A DNA stretch of 42,412 bases from Microbacteriaceae bacterium PS02344 (GCA_029959905.1 JASCNZ010000021.1:1-42412); one strand, 5' to 3'. Positions 18,068 through 25,929 are shown, counted from the stretch's first letter. Made by a program: numbers and translations. Notes: generated by a model from the letters alone, not told the origin.

Positions 18068-18556
18068 ATGACCGAGCGGGAGATCGTGCAGCGCGGGCTG
18101 TACTTCGAGGAGTTCGAGGTCGGAGCCAGGTATCTGCACCGACCGGGGCGCACGGCGACCGAGGCGGACAACGTGCTGTTCACGACCCTGACGATGAACA
18201 CGCAGGCCCTGCACCTCGATGCGGCGTTCTCGGCGACGCAGGAGCCGTTCCGGGAACGGCTCATGAACTCGATGTGGACGCTGTCGACCATGGTGGGGGC
18301 ATCCGTCGCCCAGCTCACGCAGGGCACGCTCGTCGCGCAGCTCGGTCTGGGGGACATCGCCTTCCCGAAGCCTCTGTTCGCCGGTGACACGCTGTACACC
18401 GAGAGTGTGGTGACCGCGAAGCGCCCCTCCGGTTCGCGCCCGGGGCAGGGGATCGTGGAGATCGCGCACACCGGCCGCAATCAGGACGGGGTGGTGGTGG
18501 CGACCGCGTCGCGCTCGGTGCTCGTCCACCGACACCCCGAGGAGAGTGCGTCGTGA
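18068..18556 (+). CDS. MaoC-like (hot-dog) enoyl-CoA hydratase
   Basis: A 162-residue single hot-dog MaoC-type hydratase. In this operon it would hydrate the carboxylated enoyl-CoA (3-methylglutaconyl-CoA type) in place of a crotonase. The family's catalytic stretch is recognisable as TMNTQALHLD (42-51) with His49. The residue five before it, normally Asp in R-hydratases, is Asn44, and the usual NP is replaced by QA. The later segment FPKPLFAGDTLYTESVV is standard for MaoC proteins. The start is nine bases after the upstream stop and may also have its own leaderless promoter. Its stop overlaps the next gene's GTG (GTGA). It is equivalent in position to Rv2499c of M. tuberculosis. Confidence 0.88.
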   Translation: MTEREIVQRGLYFEEFEVGARYLHRPGRTATEADNVLFTTLTMNTQALHLDAAFSATQEPFRERLMNSMWTLSTMVGASVAQLTQGTLVAQLGLGDIAFPKPLFAGDTLYTESVVTAKRPSGSRPGQGIVEIAHTGRNQDGVVVATASRSVLVHRHPEESAS

Positions 18557-19359
18557 CCTTCACCCTGGGACCTGCTCTGCTGTTCTGCCCCGCCGACCGA
18601 CCCGAGCGCTTCGCGAAGGCGGCCGCGCGCGCCGACGCGGTGATCCTCGACCTCGAGGACGCGGTGCGACCGGAGGGGAAAGCCCTCGCTCGCACGCATG
18701 TCATCCAGGCGGAACTCGATCCCGCGCGCGTCGTCGTGCGAGTGAATGCTCCGGGCAGCGCGGAGTTCGCAGCCGACCTGGCCGCGGTCGCCGCCTCGCC
18801 GTTCCGCACCGTGATGGTCGCGAAGGCCGAGGACCCGGCGGCGCTCGACGTGTTCGACACGGACTATGCGGTGATCGGCTTGTGCGAGACCGCCCGCGGT
18901 GTGCAGGCCGCCGACGCCCTCGCCGCGCACCCTCGGGTGACGGCGCTCATGTGGGGCGCGGAGGACCTCGTGGCGTCCCTGGGCGGAACGTCCAGCCGGC
19001 GCCCCGACGGCGCGTACCGGGACGTCGCTCGTTACGCGCGATCGCGTGTTCTCATCGCGGCCGGGGCCCACGGCCGGGCAGCGATCGACGCGGTGCATCT
19101 CGACATCGACGATTCCGCCGTTTTGGAGGAGGAGGCCGCGGATGCCGCCGCTTCGGGGTTCCGTGCGACCGCATGCATCCATCCGGGCCAGGTCGAGGCG
19201 ATCCGTGCCGCCTACCGGCCCGACGCGGCACTCGTCGCCTGGGCGCGCGGGGTGCTCTCCGCCGCGGAGGGGGAGCGCGGCGTCTTCCGGTACGAGGGCC
19301 GCATGGTCGACGAGCCCGTGCTGCGTCATGCCCGATCGGTGGTCGAGCGCGCGAGGTGA
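18553..19359 (+). CDS. CitE-like CoA ester lyase (HpcH/HpaI aldolase family)
   Basis: A 268-residue TIM-barrel lyase that cleaves 3-hydroxyacyl-CoA esters with Mg2+. Signature blocks are FCPADRPERFAKAA, ILDLEDAVRPEGK (metal-binding acidic residues), GLCETARGVQ, MWGAEDLVASLGG and CIHPGQVEAI. In this operon it would act last, splitting an HMG-CoA-like product to acetyl-CoA and a keto acid. The M. tuberculosis positional equivalent (Rv2498c, CitE) has been reported as a stereospecific beta-hydroxyacyl-CoA lyase linked to leucine catabolism. It lacks partner citrate lyase subunits, so true citrate lyase activity is unlikely. GTG start overlapping the MaoC stop. Confidence 0.9.
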   Translation: MTFTLGPALLFCPADRPERFAKAAARADAVILDLEDAVRPEGKALARTHVIQAELDPARVVVRVNAPGSAEFAADLAAVAASPFRTVMVAKAEDPAALDVFDTDYAVIGLCETARGVQAADALAAHPRVTALMWGAEDLVASLGGTSSRRPDGAYRDVARYARSRVLIAAGAHGRAAIDAVHLDIDDSAVLEEEAADAAASGFRATACIHPGQVEAIRAAYRPDAALVAWARGVLSAAEGERGVFRYEGRMVDEPVLRHARSVVERAR

Positions 19360-19368
19360 GCGGGCGAC

Positions 19369-19956
19369 TCAGAGCAGGACGTTCTGCTCCAGCAGGCGCA
19401 GGGAACCCGGCGACGCCTCGAAACGCGTCGCGGACCCGTTGCGGATGACGTCGCCGACACGCGGCAGCGTGCCACCGGACACGTGATCGATGAGCGCGCG
19501 GATCACACCGCCGTGCGCGACGACGATGACGGACTCGGCCATCGGCGCGGAGCGCCGGCGGGCGTCACGGGCGATGCCGTCGAGCGCACGCAGCGCGCGC
19601 TCCGCAACGTCGCCCAGCGTCTCGGCACCCGGCACGGCCGCATCCCAGTCGCCGTAGGTGCGCAGGTAGTCCTCGACGAGCATCCCCTCGCCGTTGCCGA
19701 ACTCCCGCTCTCGCAGGTCGGGCACGAGCACCGGGCCGTCGAGCCCGATCCCTTCCGCGATGATCTCGGCCGTCTCCCGGGCGCGCGCGAGGGGGCTGGC
19801 GTAGACGGCGTGGTGCGTCGAGCCCTCGAGCTGACCCGCCGCCCATCGGGCGTCGGCGCGACCGGTGTCATTGAGCGGGATGTCGGTCGACCCCTGGATG
19901 CGACGAGCGAGGTTCCAGTCGGTCTGGCCGTGGCGGACGAGGGTGAGAAGGGTCAC
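19369..19956 (-). CDS. histidine phosphatase family protein (phosphoglycerate mutase-like)
   Basis: A 195-residue member of the histidine phosphatase superfamily. LVRHGQTDWN at the N-terminus carries the phospho-accepting His. ASPLARARETAEII supplies the phosphate-binding Arg, LREREFGNGEG the acid region, and VVAHGGVIRALI the second catalytic His. Cofactor-independent phosphatase activity on small metabolites is more likely than glycolytic mutase activity because of its short length. The GTG start at 19956 overlaps the sirtuin stop by four bases (GTGA), so the two are translationally coupled. The gene ends nine bases from the convergent lyase gene. Confidence 0.9.
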   Translation of the reverse strand: MTLLTLVRHGQTDWNLARRIQGSTDIPLNDTGRADARWAAGQLEGSTHHAVYASPLARARETAEIIAEGIGLDGPVLVPDLREREFGNGEGMLVEDYLRTYGDWDAAVPGAETLGDVAERALRALDGIARDARRRSAPMAESVIVVAHGGVIRALIDHVSGGTLPRVGDVIRNGSATRFEASPGSLRLLEQNVLL

Positions 19957-20792
19957 GTGAGAAGCTCCTGCAGCGCCGGGAGCACGTCGCTCGTGCCGGC
20001 CGCGATGGTGACATGGGCCCACGCATCGGCGCGCGTGGGCTCGTGATTGACGATGATCAGGGGGATGCCGCGACGACGGGCGCGCTCGACGAGTCGCACT
20101 CCCGAGTTCACGACGAGCGACGAGCCGGCCACGATCAGCGCGGTGCTGGAGCGCAGCAGCGACTCGGCGGCGCGGAAGCGGTCGAGCGGCACGTACTCCC
20201 CGAAGAACACCACGTCCGGCTTGAGCATCCCCTCGCACACCGTGCACCGGGGGATCACGAAGCCGTCGACCGTCTCGGGGAGGACGTCGCCGTCGGGGTT
20301 GAGCTTCACGTTCTCCGGCACCGTGATCCACGGGTTGAGCTCTTCGATCTGCACGGCGACGTCGCGGCGGTCGAAGACCTGACCGCAGTGCAGGCAGAGG
20401 ACCCGGCGCATGGTGCCGTGCACTTCGATCACATGCGAGCTGCCGGCGCGCAGGTGCAGCCCGTCGACGTTCTGGGTGATCACCCCGCTCACGACTCCGG
20501 ATGCCTCCATCTCGGCGAGTGCGGAATGACCGCGGTTCGGTTCTGCACGGGCGAAGGACCGCCATCCCAGGTGCCCGCCGACCCAGTAGCGTCGTCGGGC
20601 GGCCTCGTCGCCGAGGTACGTCTGGATGGTCATGGGATTGCTGCGCGGGGGAGCACCCTCGCCGCGATACGCGGGAATGCCCGAGTCGGTCGAGACGCCT
20701 GCGCCGGTGAGGAGCGCGATCCGGGTTCCGCGGAGCAGACCGGCCGCCTGTTCGATACGACGCCGGATCTCCTCGTCTGCGATCGTGGTCAC
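19953..20792 (-). CDS. Sir2 family NAD-dependent protein deacylase
   Basis: A 279-residue sirtuin that removes acyl groups from lysines using NAD. The Rossmann motif GAGVSTDSGIPAYRG is at 30-44, TQNVDGLH at 106-113 and catalytic His125 in EVHGTM. A Zn site is formed by C133LHC136 and C183TVC186 with an unusually long 46-residue insert between pairs. SSLVVNSG and IIVNHEPTRAD complete the NAD-binding fold. The GTG start has GAGGAGG four bases upstream, and a TAGAAT -10 lies just beyond. Pairing with a phosphatase is unexplained. Since acyl-CoA carboxylase and catabolic genes lie next door, deacylation of metabolic enzymes is possible but untested. Confidence 0.93.
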   Translation of the reverse strand: MTTIADEEIRRRIEQAAGLLRGTRIALLTGAGVSTDSGIPAYRGEGAPPRSNPMTIQTYLGDEAARRRYWVGGHLGWRSFARAEPNRGHSALAEMEASGVVSGVITQNVDGLHLRAGSSHVIEVHGTMRRVLCLHCGQVFDRRDVAVQIEELNPWITVPENVKLNPDGDVLPETVDGFVIPRCTVCEGMLKPDVVFFGEYVPLDRFRAAESLLRSSTALIVAGSSLVVNSGVRLVERARRRGIPLIIVNHEPTRADAWAHVTIAAGTSDVLPALQELLT

Positions 20793-20807
20793 GGAGCCTC
20801 CTCTGCG

Positions 20808-20813
20808 ATTCTA
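20808..20813 (-). promoter_or_regulatory. -10 hexamer of the sirtuin-phosphatase pair
   Basis: TAGAAT on the minus strand, 15 bases before the GTG at 20792. This is compatible with a very short leader that still holds GAGGAGG. Confidence 0.45.
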
Positions 20814-20872
20814 CGGGCCGGGTCGAACGGGTGGCGTCGAAGCCACGGGGCGACGTGCGACAGTGGAGGTCT

Positions 20873-21673
20873 ATGGAGATCGTGCACATCGACGCGGCGG
20901 ATGACGCGCGTCTCGACGACTACCGCTCGCTCACGGACACCGCCCTGCGCATGCGCGTGGAGCCCGCAGGCGGGTTGTACATCGCCGAATCGGCGACGGT
21001 CGTCGAACGGGCCATCGCCGCGGGCCATCGACCGCGCTCGGCGATGGTGCAGCAGCGTCGGCTCGAGGCGGTGGCCGCGATGCTCCAGACCGTCGACGTT
21101 CCGGTGTACGTCGTGCCGGATGCCGTCGCCGAAGCCGTCACCGGGTACGACGTCCATCGGGGCGCCCTCGCCGCGATGCACCGCCCCGTGCTCCCCGGCG
21201 TGCGGGAGACCGTCGCCGGAGGACGCCTCGTCGTGATCCTCGAGGGCATCGGCGATCACGCGAACATCGGCGCAGCCTTCCGGGCCGCCGCGGGGTTGGG
21301 CGCCGACGCCGTGCTGGTCGCGCCGCACTGCGCCGACCCCCTGTACCGCCGCAGCGTGCGGGTGAGCATGGGGACCGTATTCCAGGTGCCCTGGACGCGG
21401 ATCGACGACTGGGACGGCGCGATGGCGGACCTCCACTCCGAAGGGTTCTCCCTCGCGGCGCTCGCTCTCGACGACCGCGCGGTCACCCTCGACGCCTACG
21501 TCGCGCAGCGTCCGGACCGTGTCGCCCTGTTGCTGGGCTCCGAGGGTGAGGGCCTCTCGCCGACGGCGCTGGCGAGCGCCGACCACACGGTCACCATCCC
21601 GATGTCCGGGGGAGTGGACTCGCTCAACGTCGCGTCGGCGGCCGCGGTCGCCCTCTGGGCGCTCTCCCGCTGA
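20873..21673 (+). CDS. TrmH/SpoU family RNA 2'-O-methyltransferase
   Basis: A SPOUT-class enzyme that methylates ribose 2'-OH in rRNA or tRNA using SAM. The 266-residue protein has a substrate-binding N-terminal region (about 1-100) and a knotted C-terminal domain. The SpoU motifs are motif 1, EGIGDHANIGAAFRAA; motif 2, LLLGSEGEGLSP; and motif 3, IPMSGGVDSLNVASAAAV, which forms the knot and binds SAM. The ATG at 20873 has GGAGG three bases upstream; an in-frame GTG 42 bases earlier would add an unconserved-looking basic stretch. The exact RNA target cannot be read from sequence. Confidence 0.9.
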   Translation: MEIVHIDAADDARLDDYRSLTDTALRMRVEPAGGLYIAESATVVERAIAAGHRPRSAMVQQRRLEAVAAMLQTVDVPVYVVPDAVAEAVTGYDVHRGALAAMHRPVLPGVRETVAGGRLVVILEGIGDHANIGAAFRAAAGLGADAVLVAPHCADPLYRRSVRVSMGTVFQVPWTRIDDWDGAMADLHSEGFSLAALALDDRAVTLDAYVAQRPDRVALLLGSEGEGLSPTALASADHTVTIPMSGGVDSLNVASAAAVALWALSR

Positions 21674-21712
21674 GGCGGCAGCGGTCGACTCGCGCCGGCG
21701 AGCGCGGCTCGA

Positions 21713-22540
21713 TCAGCGGTTCTCGGGGAAGACGATCGGCGAGGGCTCCGGACGTTTCGCGGCGACGTGGTCGCCCGAGGACTGATGGCGCAGCCGGCGG
21801 AGCACCCACGGCACCAGGTGCTCACGTGCCCAGCCGAAGTCTCCGGCGCGGGCCTCGCGCCAGGTGCGCACGGGCAACGGCTCGGGCTGCATGGCCTCGA
21901 GGTCGTTCGGCACGTTCAGGGCGCGCAGCACCATGCGAGCGACCTCGTGGTGGCCCAGCGTGTTGTAGTGCAGGCGGTCGTCATCGAAGAACCGCGGGTC
22001 CTGCACCACTTTCAACGCCCATTGGTCGGCGACGATGCAGTCGTGGCGCTCGGCGATCGCCCGCACGTTCTCGTTGTAGATGGCGACCTTGCCGCGGAAC
22101 GGTCGGAACACGGGCGTGAACGCCGTGTCGATGCCGGTGAACAGCAGCACGGCGGCCCCGGTCGAGGCGAGTCGCGACACCGCATCCTCCAGCTGCGCGG
22201 CGATCGCGTCGGGGTCGGTACCGGGCCGGATGACGTCGTTGCCGCCCGCGGAGATCGAGACGAGGTCGGGGTGGAGGGCCACGGCCGGTTCGATCTGGTC
22301 GCGCACGATCTGCGCGACCAGCTTTCCGCGCACCGCGAGGTTCGCATAGGCGAAATCGTCGACCTGCTGGGCCAGCACCTCCGCGACCCGGTCCGCCCAG
22401 CCGCGGTGCCCGCCCGGGACCGCGGGGTCCGGATCGCCGATGCCCTCGGTGAACGAGTCGCCGATGGCCACGAATCGACGCCAGGGGTGCGGGGCGTCAT
22501 TGGGGACGTAGGGGGTCCGGGTCGAATCCTGGTCTGTCAT
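21713..22540 (-). CDS. SGNH/GDSL hydrolase family protein
   Basis: A 275-residue SGNH esterase or lipase-like protein without a signal peptide, so probably cytoplasmic. Block I is IGDSFTEGIGDPD near residue 26 with the nucleophile Ser. Block II supplies Gly in NLAVRGKL, block III is GGNDVIRPG with the oxyanion Asn, and block V is DDDRLHYNTLGHHE with the catalytic Asp and His. The C-terminal 60 residues (PLPVRTWREARAGDF onwards) extend past the catalytic domain. GGAGAG precedes the ATG by four bases. Substrate unknown. It is divergent from the helicase. Confidence 0.9.
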   Translation of the reverse strand: MTDQDSTRTPYVPNDAPHPWRRFVAIGDSFTEGIGDPDPAVPGGHRGWADRVAEVLAQQVDDFAYANLAVRGKLVAQIVRDQIEPAVALHPDLVSISAGGNDVIRPGTDPDAIAAQLEDAVSRLASTGAAVLLFTGIDTAFTPVFRPFRGKVAIYNENVRAIAERHDCIVADQWALKVVQDPRFFDDDRLHYNTLGHHEVARMVLRALNVPNDLEAMQPEPLPVRTWREARAGDFGWAREHLVPWVLRRLRHQSSGDHVAAKRPEPSPIVFPENR

Positions 22541-22595
22541 CCAGCTCTCCTTCGCGAACGCGCGCCGAAGCGACGGAGGTCGCGGCGCACGCCCG

Positions 22596-22601
22596 AGCCT
22601 A
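22596..22601 (-). promoter_or_regulatory. -10 hexamer of SGNH hydrolase gene
   Basis: TAGGCT on the minus strand about 55 bases upstream of the ATG, giving a leader that contains the GGAGAG site. Confidence 0.35.
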
Positions 22602-22653
22602 CTCCGACGACCTGTTCGATGCCGGGCGCGCGCCGATGTCGGAGGGGAGCGAT

Positions 22654-22659
22654 TATCGT
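22654..22659 (+). promoter_or_regulatory. -10 of leaderless promoter (helicase gene)
   Basis: TATCGT, seven bases, then the ATG at 22667. There is no ribosome site at a useful distance. Confidence 0.5.
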
Positions 22660-22666
22660 TGATCCG

Positions 22667-24409
22667 ATGCTCTCTCCGTCCTTCCCCCAGCGTGCTTCGT
22701 GGGGAACCGCCAACAAGCTGCGCGCCTGGCAGCAGGAGGCCCTGGAGCAGTATTTCGCCGCCGACCAGCGCGACTTCCTGGTCGCCGCCACGCCGGGCGC
22801 CGGCAAGACGACCTTCGCCCTCACCCTCGCGGTCGAGCTGATGCGCTCGGGTGAGGTCAACCGCATCATCGTCGTGGCCCCCACCGAGCATCTCAAGACG
22901 CAGTGGGCCGACGCGGCGGCCCGCGTGCACATCCGACTGGACCCGTACTTCAAGAACAGCCATTGGGCGCCCGCTCGTCATTACCACGGGGTCGTGGTGA
23001 CCTACGCGCAGGTCGCGGCCAAGTCGTCGGTGCACCGCCACCTCACCGAAGACGCGAAAACCCTCGTCATCCTCGACGAGGTGCATCACGGCGGCGACGC
23101 GCTCAGCTGGGGCGACGCGATCCGCGACGCCTACGGGCCGGCCACGCGGCGACTGCTGCTCTCGGGCACGCCGTTCCGCAGCGACACCGCGCCCATCCCG
23201 TTCGTCGAGTACCACCCCGACGAGTCCGGCGCCCGCATCTCTCGCACCGACTACAACTACGGGTACGGACGCGCGCTCGCCGACGGCGTCGTGCGCCCCG
23301 TGCTCTTCCACATGTACGCAGGCAAGATGCGGTGGCGCACGACCTCGGGCGACGAACTCGAGACACACCTCGGGCAGGACAACACGAAGGACGTGACCTC
23401 GCAGGCGTGGCGCACCGCGCTCGACCCCGAGGGCGAATGGATGCCCGCGGTGCTCTCGGCGGCCGACCGACGCCTCACCGAGATCCGCCATCATGTGCCG
23501 GACGCCGGGGGGCTCGTGCTCGCGACCGACCAGACCGTGGCGCGCGCCTACGCCAAGATCCTCCACAGCATCACGCGGCAGCAGCCGACCATCGTTCTGT
23601 CCGACGACGCGACCGCCTCCGAGCGCATCGAGAAGTTCAGCGCGAGCGACGACCGCTGGATGGTGGCGGTGCGCATGGTGTCGGAGGGGGTCGACGTCCC
23701 CCGGCTGGCCGTGGGTGTGTACGCCACGTCGTCGTCGACGCCCCTGTTCTTCGCTCAGGCCATCGGGCGTTTCGTGCGAGCACGTCGGCGCGGCGAGGCG
23801 GCGAGCGTCTTCCTTCCGCAGGTGCCGGTGCTCATGGGTCTGGCGAACGAGATGGACAAGCAGCGCGACCACGCGTTGGACCGCCAGTCGAAAGACGACG
23901 ACGGCCTCGAGGACTCGCTCCTCGAGAGCGCCAACCGCGAGGACGAGACGTCGGATGCTCTGACTCAAGAGTTCAGCTACCAGGCGCTGTCGTCGGTCGC
24001 GCACTTCGATCGTGTGGTGTTCGAAGGTCAGGAGTTCGGTCAGCTCGCCGAGCCGGGCACGCCCGAGGAGGAGGAGTTCATCGGCTTCCCCGGCCTGCTC
24101 GAGCCCGAGCACGTGCACGATCTGCTCATGCAGCGTCAAGCCCGCCAGTCGCGGCTGCGGGAGGCGCGAGAGGCCAAGGCCGGGCCCGAGCAGACGACGA
24201 CGCTCCCCGCCCCCCTGCACCGCACGCTGAAAGAGCAGCGCCAGTTGTTGAACAGCCTCGTGGGTCTCTACGCACGGCAGAAGGGCGAGCCGCATGGAGC
24301 GGTGCACGCCGAGCTGCGGCGCATCTGCGGAGGACCGGCCGTCGCCCAGGCCACGGTGACGCAGCTGCAGGCCCGCATCGACGTGCTGCGCAAGCGCGTC
24401 CGCTCCTGA
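22667..24409 (+). CDS. superfamily 2 DEAD/DEAH-box helicase
   Basis: A 580-residue SF2 helicase or translocase, probably acting on DNA. The N-terminal Q-like region is LRAWQQEALEQYF; Walker A is AATPGAGKTTFAL near 45; motif II is ILDEVHHGGDAL near 137; motif III region is LLLSGTPFRSD. The C-terminal RecA domain (about 260-400) has MVSEGVDVPRLAVGVYAT and QAIGRFVRARRRGE (motif VI). The XPB/ResIII-like layout with DEVH is visible. The C-terminal 180 residues are helical and charged and match nothing I know. There is no nuclease domain or restriction/defence partner next to it, so a repair role is as likely as defence. Confidence 0.9.
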   Translation: MLSPSFPQRASWGTANKLRAWQQEALEQYFAADQRDFLVAATPGAGKTTFALTLAVELMRSGEVNRIIVVAPTEHLKTQWADAAARVHIRLDPYFKNSHWAPARHYHGVVVTYAQVAAKSSVHRHLTEDAKTLVILDEVHHGGDALSWGDAIRDAYGPATRRLLLSGTPFRSDTAPIPFVEYHPDESGARISRTDYNYGYGRALADGVVRPVLFHMYAGKMRWRTTSGDELETHLGQDNTKDVTSQAWRTALDPEGEWMPAVLSAADRRLTEIRHHVPDAGGLVLATDQTVARAYAKILHSITRQQPTIVLSDDATASERIEKFSASDDRWMVAVRMVSEGVDVPRLAVGVYATSSSTPLFFAQAIGRFVRARRRGEAASVFLPQVPVLMGLANEMDKQRDHALDRQSKDDDGLEDSLLESANREDETSDALTQEFSYQALSSVAHFDRVVFEGQEFGQLAEPGTPEEEEFIGFPGLLEPEHVHDLLMQRQARQSRLREAREAKAGPEQTTTLPAPLHRTLKEQRQLLNSLVGLYARQKGEPHGAVHAELRRICGGPAVAQATVTQLQARIDVLRKRVRS

Positions 24410-24492
24410 CGGGACCTGTGATCGAGCGGGCTTCGGAAGCCCGAAATGCTGTCAATCGTCGGCTCCACGCCGGTCGCAGCCGGTCGCGCGGC

Positions 24493-24498
24493 TAGCGT
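24493..24498 (+). promoter_or_regulatory. -10 hexamer of VIT1/ferritin-like gene
   Basis: TAGCGT would start transcription near 24505. That gives a leader of about 25 bases which contains GGAGG at 24521-24525. Confidence 0.4.
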
Positions 24499-24529
24499 GG
24501 AACGGTTGCCCGATCGTCCAGGAGGATGC

Positions 24530-25624
24530 ATGACCGCCCCGCTCGCCGAGCCCACCGCCGCAGACCGTCGACGCTGGGCGCGCTACCTCGTCGAGGAGCG
24601 TGCCGAGGGCCGGGTCTACCAGCGGCTCGCCGACAGCAGGACAGGGGAGGAGCGCGACATCCTGCTCCGCCTCGCCGACGCCGAGCGTCGACACGAACAG
24701 CACTGGATCGACCTCCTCGGCGGCACGCCGGAGCGACTGCCGCGCGCCGGCATCCGCTCCCGTCTGCTCGGCTGGATGGCCGGCCGCTTCGGGTCGATCT
24801 TCGTGCTGGCGCTCGCGCAGGTCGCGGAGGCGCGATCGCCGTACGACGCAGAGCAGTACGCGACGCCCGCCATGCGCGCCGACGAGAAGGTGCACTACGA
24901 GGTCGTCCGGGGTCTGGCGGCGCGGGGGCGACGGCGGTTGTCGGGGTCGTTCCGCGCGGCGGTCTTCGGGGCGAACGACGGCCTGGTCAGCAACCTCGCG
25001 CTCGTGCTGGGCATCGGTGCGACGGGGGTCAGCTCGTCGTTCGTGCTCTTCAGCGGCGTGGCGGGTCTGCTCGCGGGTGCGCTGTCGATGGGGGCGGGCG
25101 AGTTCGTCTCGGTACGTTCCCAGCGCGAGCTGCTCGCGGCGACCGAGGCCAACGAGGACGCCGCCGCATCGGCGCACGACCTCGACATCGATGAGAACGA
25201 GCTCGCCCTCGTCTACCGGGCGCGCGGTGTTGCGCCCGACGAGGCCTTGGCGAAGGCGCGACGCATCGTCGCCGCGGCGCAGGAGGGTGTGCGCCGCACC
25301 ACGACGGGGCCGATCGGCACGCACGCCGCCGACGAGCACGAGATCGTCGGCAGCGACTGGATGGCCGCTCTCACGAGCTTCCTGCTCTTCGCCTCGGGGG
25401 CGATCATCCCCGTGCTGCCCTGGATCTTCGGTCTCACGGGAACGGCCGCGGTGGTGCTGGCGCTCGTGCTCGTCGGGATCGCCCTGCTCAGCACCGGGGC
25501 CATGGTCGGCATCCTCTCCGGCGGTCCGCCCCTGCGCCGCGCGCTGCGTCAACTGGCGATCGGTTTCGGCGCCGCGGCGATCACGTACCTGCTGGGACTG
25601 CTCTTCGGCGTCGGCGCCGTCTGA
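24530..25624 (+). CDS. ferritin-like/VIT1-CCC1 fusion metal transporter (MbfA-like)
   Basis: A 364-residue membrane protein. The N-terminal ferritin-like (rubrerythrin-type) domain (about 10-130) has EERAEGRVYQRLAD, DAERRHEQHW and DEKVHYEVV carrying the metal-binding Glu/His. The VIT1/CCC1 domain begins with FGANDGLVSNLALVLGIG and has GALSMGAGEFVSVRSQREL. Four or five membrane helices follow, with a conserved cytosolic metal-binding loop. Characterised relatives such as Bradyrhizobium MbfA export iron, and plant and yeast VIT1/CCC1 move Fe2+ or Mn2+. GGAGG four bases before the ATG fixes the start. Followed by a strong hairpin terminator. Confidence 0.9.
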   Translation: MTAPLAEPTAADRRRWARYLVEERAEGRVYQRLADSRTGEERDILLRLADAERRHEQHWIDLLGGTPERLPRAGIRSRLLGWMAGRFGSIFVLALAQVAEARSPYDAEQYATPAMRADEKVHYEVVRGLAARGRRRLSGSFRAAVFGANDGLVSNLALVLGIGATGVSSSFVLFSGVAGLLAGALSMGAGEFVSVRSQRELLAATEANEDAAASAHDLDIDENELALVYRARGVAPDEALAKARRIVAAAQEGVRRTTTGPIGTHAADEHEIVGSDWMAALTSFLLFASGAIIPVLPWIFGLTGTAAVVLALVLVGIALLSTGAMVGILSGGPPLRRALRQLAIGFGAAAITYLLGLLFGVGAV

Positions 25625-25632
25625 CGCGCTTT

Positions 25633-25674
25633 GACCGGTGTGCGGGTGTGTCGCGACGCATCCGCACACCGGTC
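25633..25674 (+). terminator. long hairpin terminator of the VIT1 gene
   Basis: GACCGGTGTGCGG pairs perfectly with CCGCACACCGGTC (13 bp). The inner 16 bases continue the stem with six more pairs, two of them G-U, around a CGCG tetraloop, for about 19 bp in all. It begins eight bases after the stop codon. No T tract follows. Confidence 0.7.
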
Positions 25675-25702
25675 GGCGACCGAAGTGGGGAGACGAACGC
25701 AG

Positions 25703-25735
25703 AAGAGGCCGGGAGTCATCGACTCCCGGCCTCTT
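25703..25735 (-). terminator. hairpin terminator of tRNA-Leu
   Basis: AAGAGGCCGGGAGTC pairs with GACTCCCGGCCTCTT around a three-base loop (15 bp, perfect). It starts five bases beyond the 3' end of the minus-strand tRNA. As an inverted repeat it can also act on plus-strand readthrough from the VIT1 gene. Confidence 0.75.
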
Positions 25736-25740
25736 GCCTG

Positions 25741-25823
25741 TGCGCGGAGGGGGACTTGAACCCCCACGCCCTATCGGGCACTAGCACCTCAAGCTAGCGC
25801 GTCTACCATTCCGCCACCCGCGC
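25741..25823 (-). tRNA. tRNA-Leu (anticodon GAG)
   Basis: An 83-base class II tRNA on the minus strand, without an encoded CCA. The acceptor GCGCGGG pairs with TCCGCGC (last pair G-U), with discriminator A as required for Leu. The anticodon stem CTAGC/GCTAG encloses TTGAGGT, anticodon GAG. The long variable arm TGCCCGATAGGGCG forms its own stem (GCCC/GGGC). The T arm is GGGGG/CCCCC around TTCAAGT. It reads CUC/CUU leucine codons. Confidence 0.97.
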
Positions 25824-25857
25824 AGGTGTTGGATCAGCCGTTCCCGGCCGAGAAATG

Positions 25858-25863
25858 ACATTA
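25858..25863 (-). promoter_or_regulatory. possible -10 of tRNA-Leu
   Basis: TAATGT on the minus strand lies 34 bases before the mature tRNA 5' end. It would give a leader of about 27 bases trimmed by RNase P. No closer hexamer is better. Confidence 0.3.
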
Positions 25864-25923
25864 CCACGTTCGCGAGCCGCGCTCGAACCGAGCGCGACGC
25901 CCGGGCGTGGCACGCCTCTTCGA

Positions 25924-25929
25924 TAGCCT
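25924..25929 (+). promoter_or_regulatory. -10 of leaderless promoter (M20 peptidase gene)
   Basis: TAGCCT, GGGGCC, then the ATG at 25936. Confidence 0.55.

Noticed and set aside
21689..21702. Small hairpin (CTCGC, GCCG, GCGAG) between the SpoU methyltransferase and SGNH hydrolase genes
   Set aside because: Only five pairs in a GC-rich gap. Too weak to call a terminator.
22667..24409. SF2 helicase as part of an antiphage defence system
   Set aside because: No nuclease, methyltransferase, Argonaute or other defence partner lies beside it. Neighbours are an SGNH hydrolase and a metal exporter.
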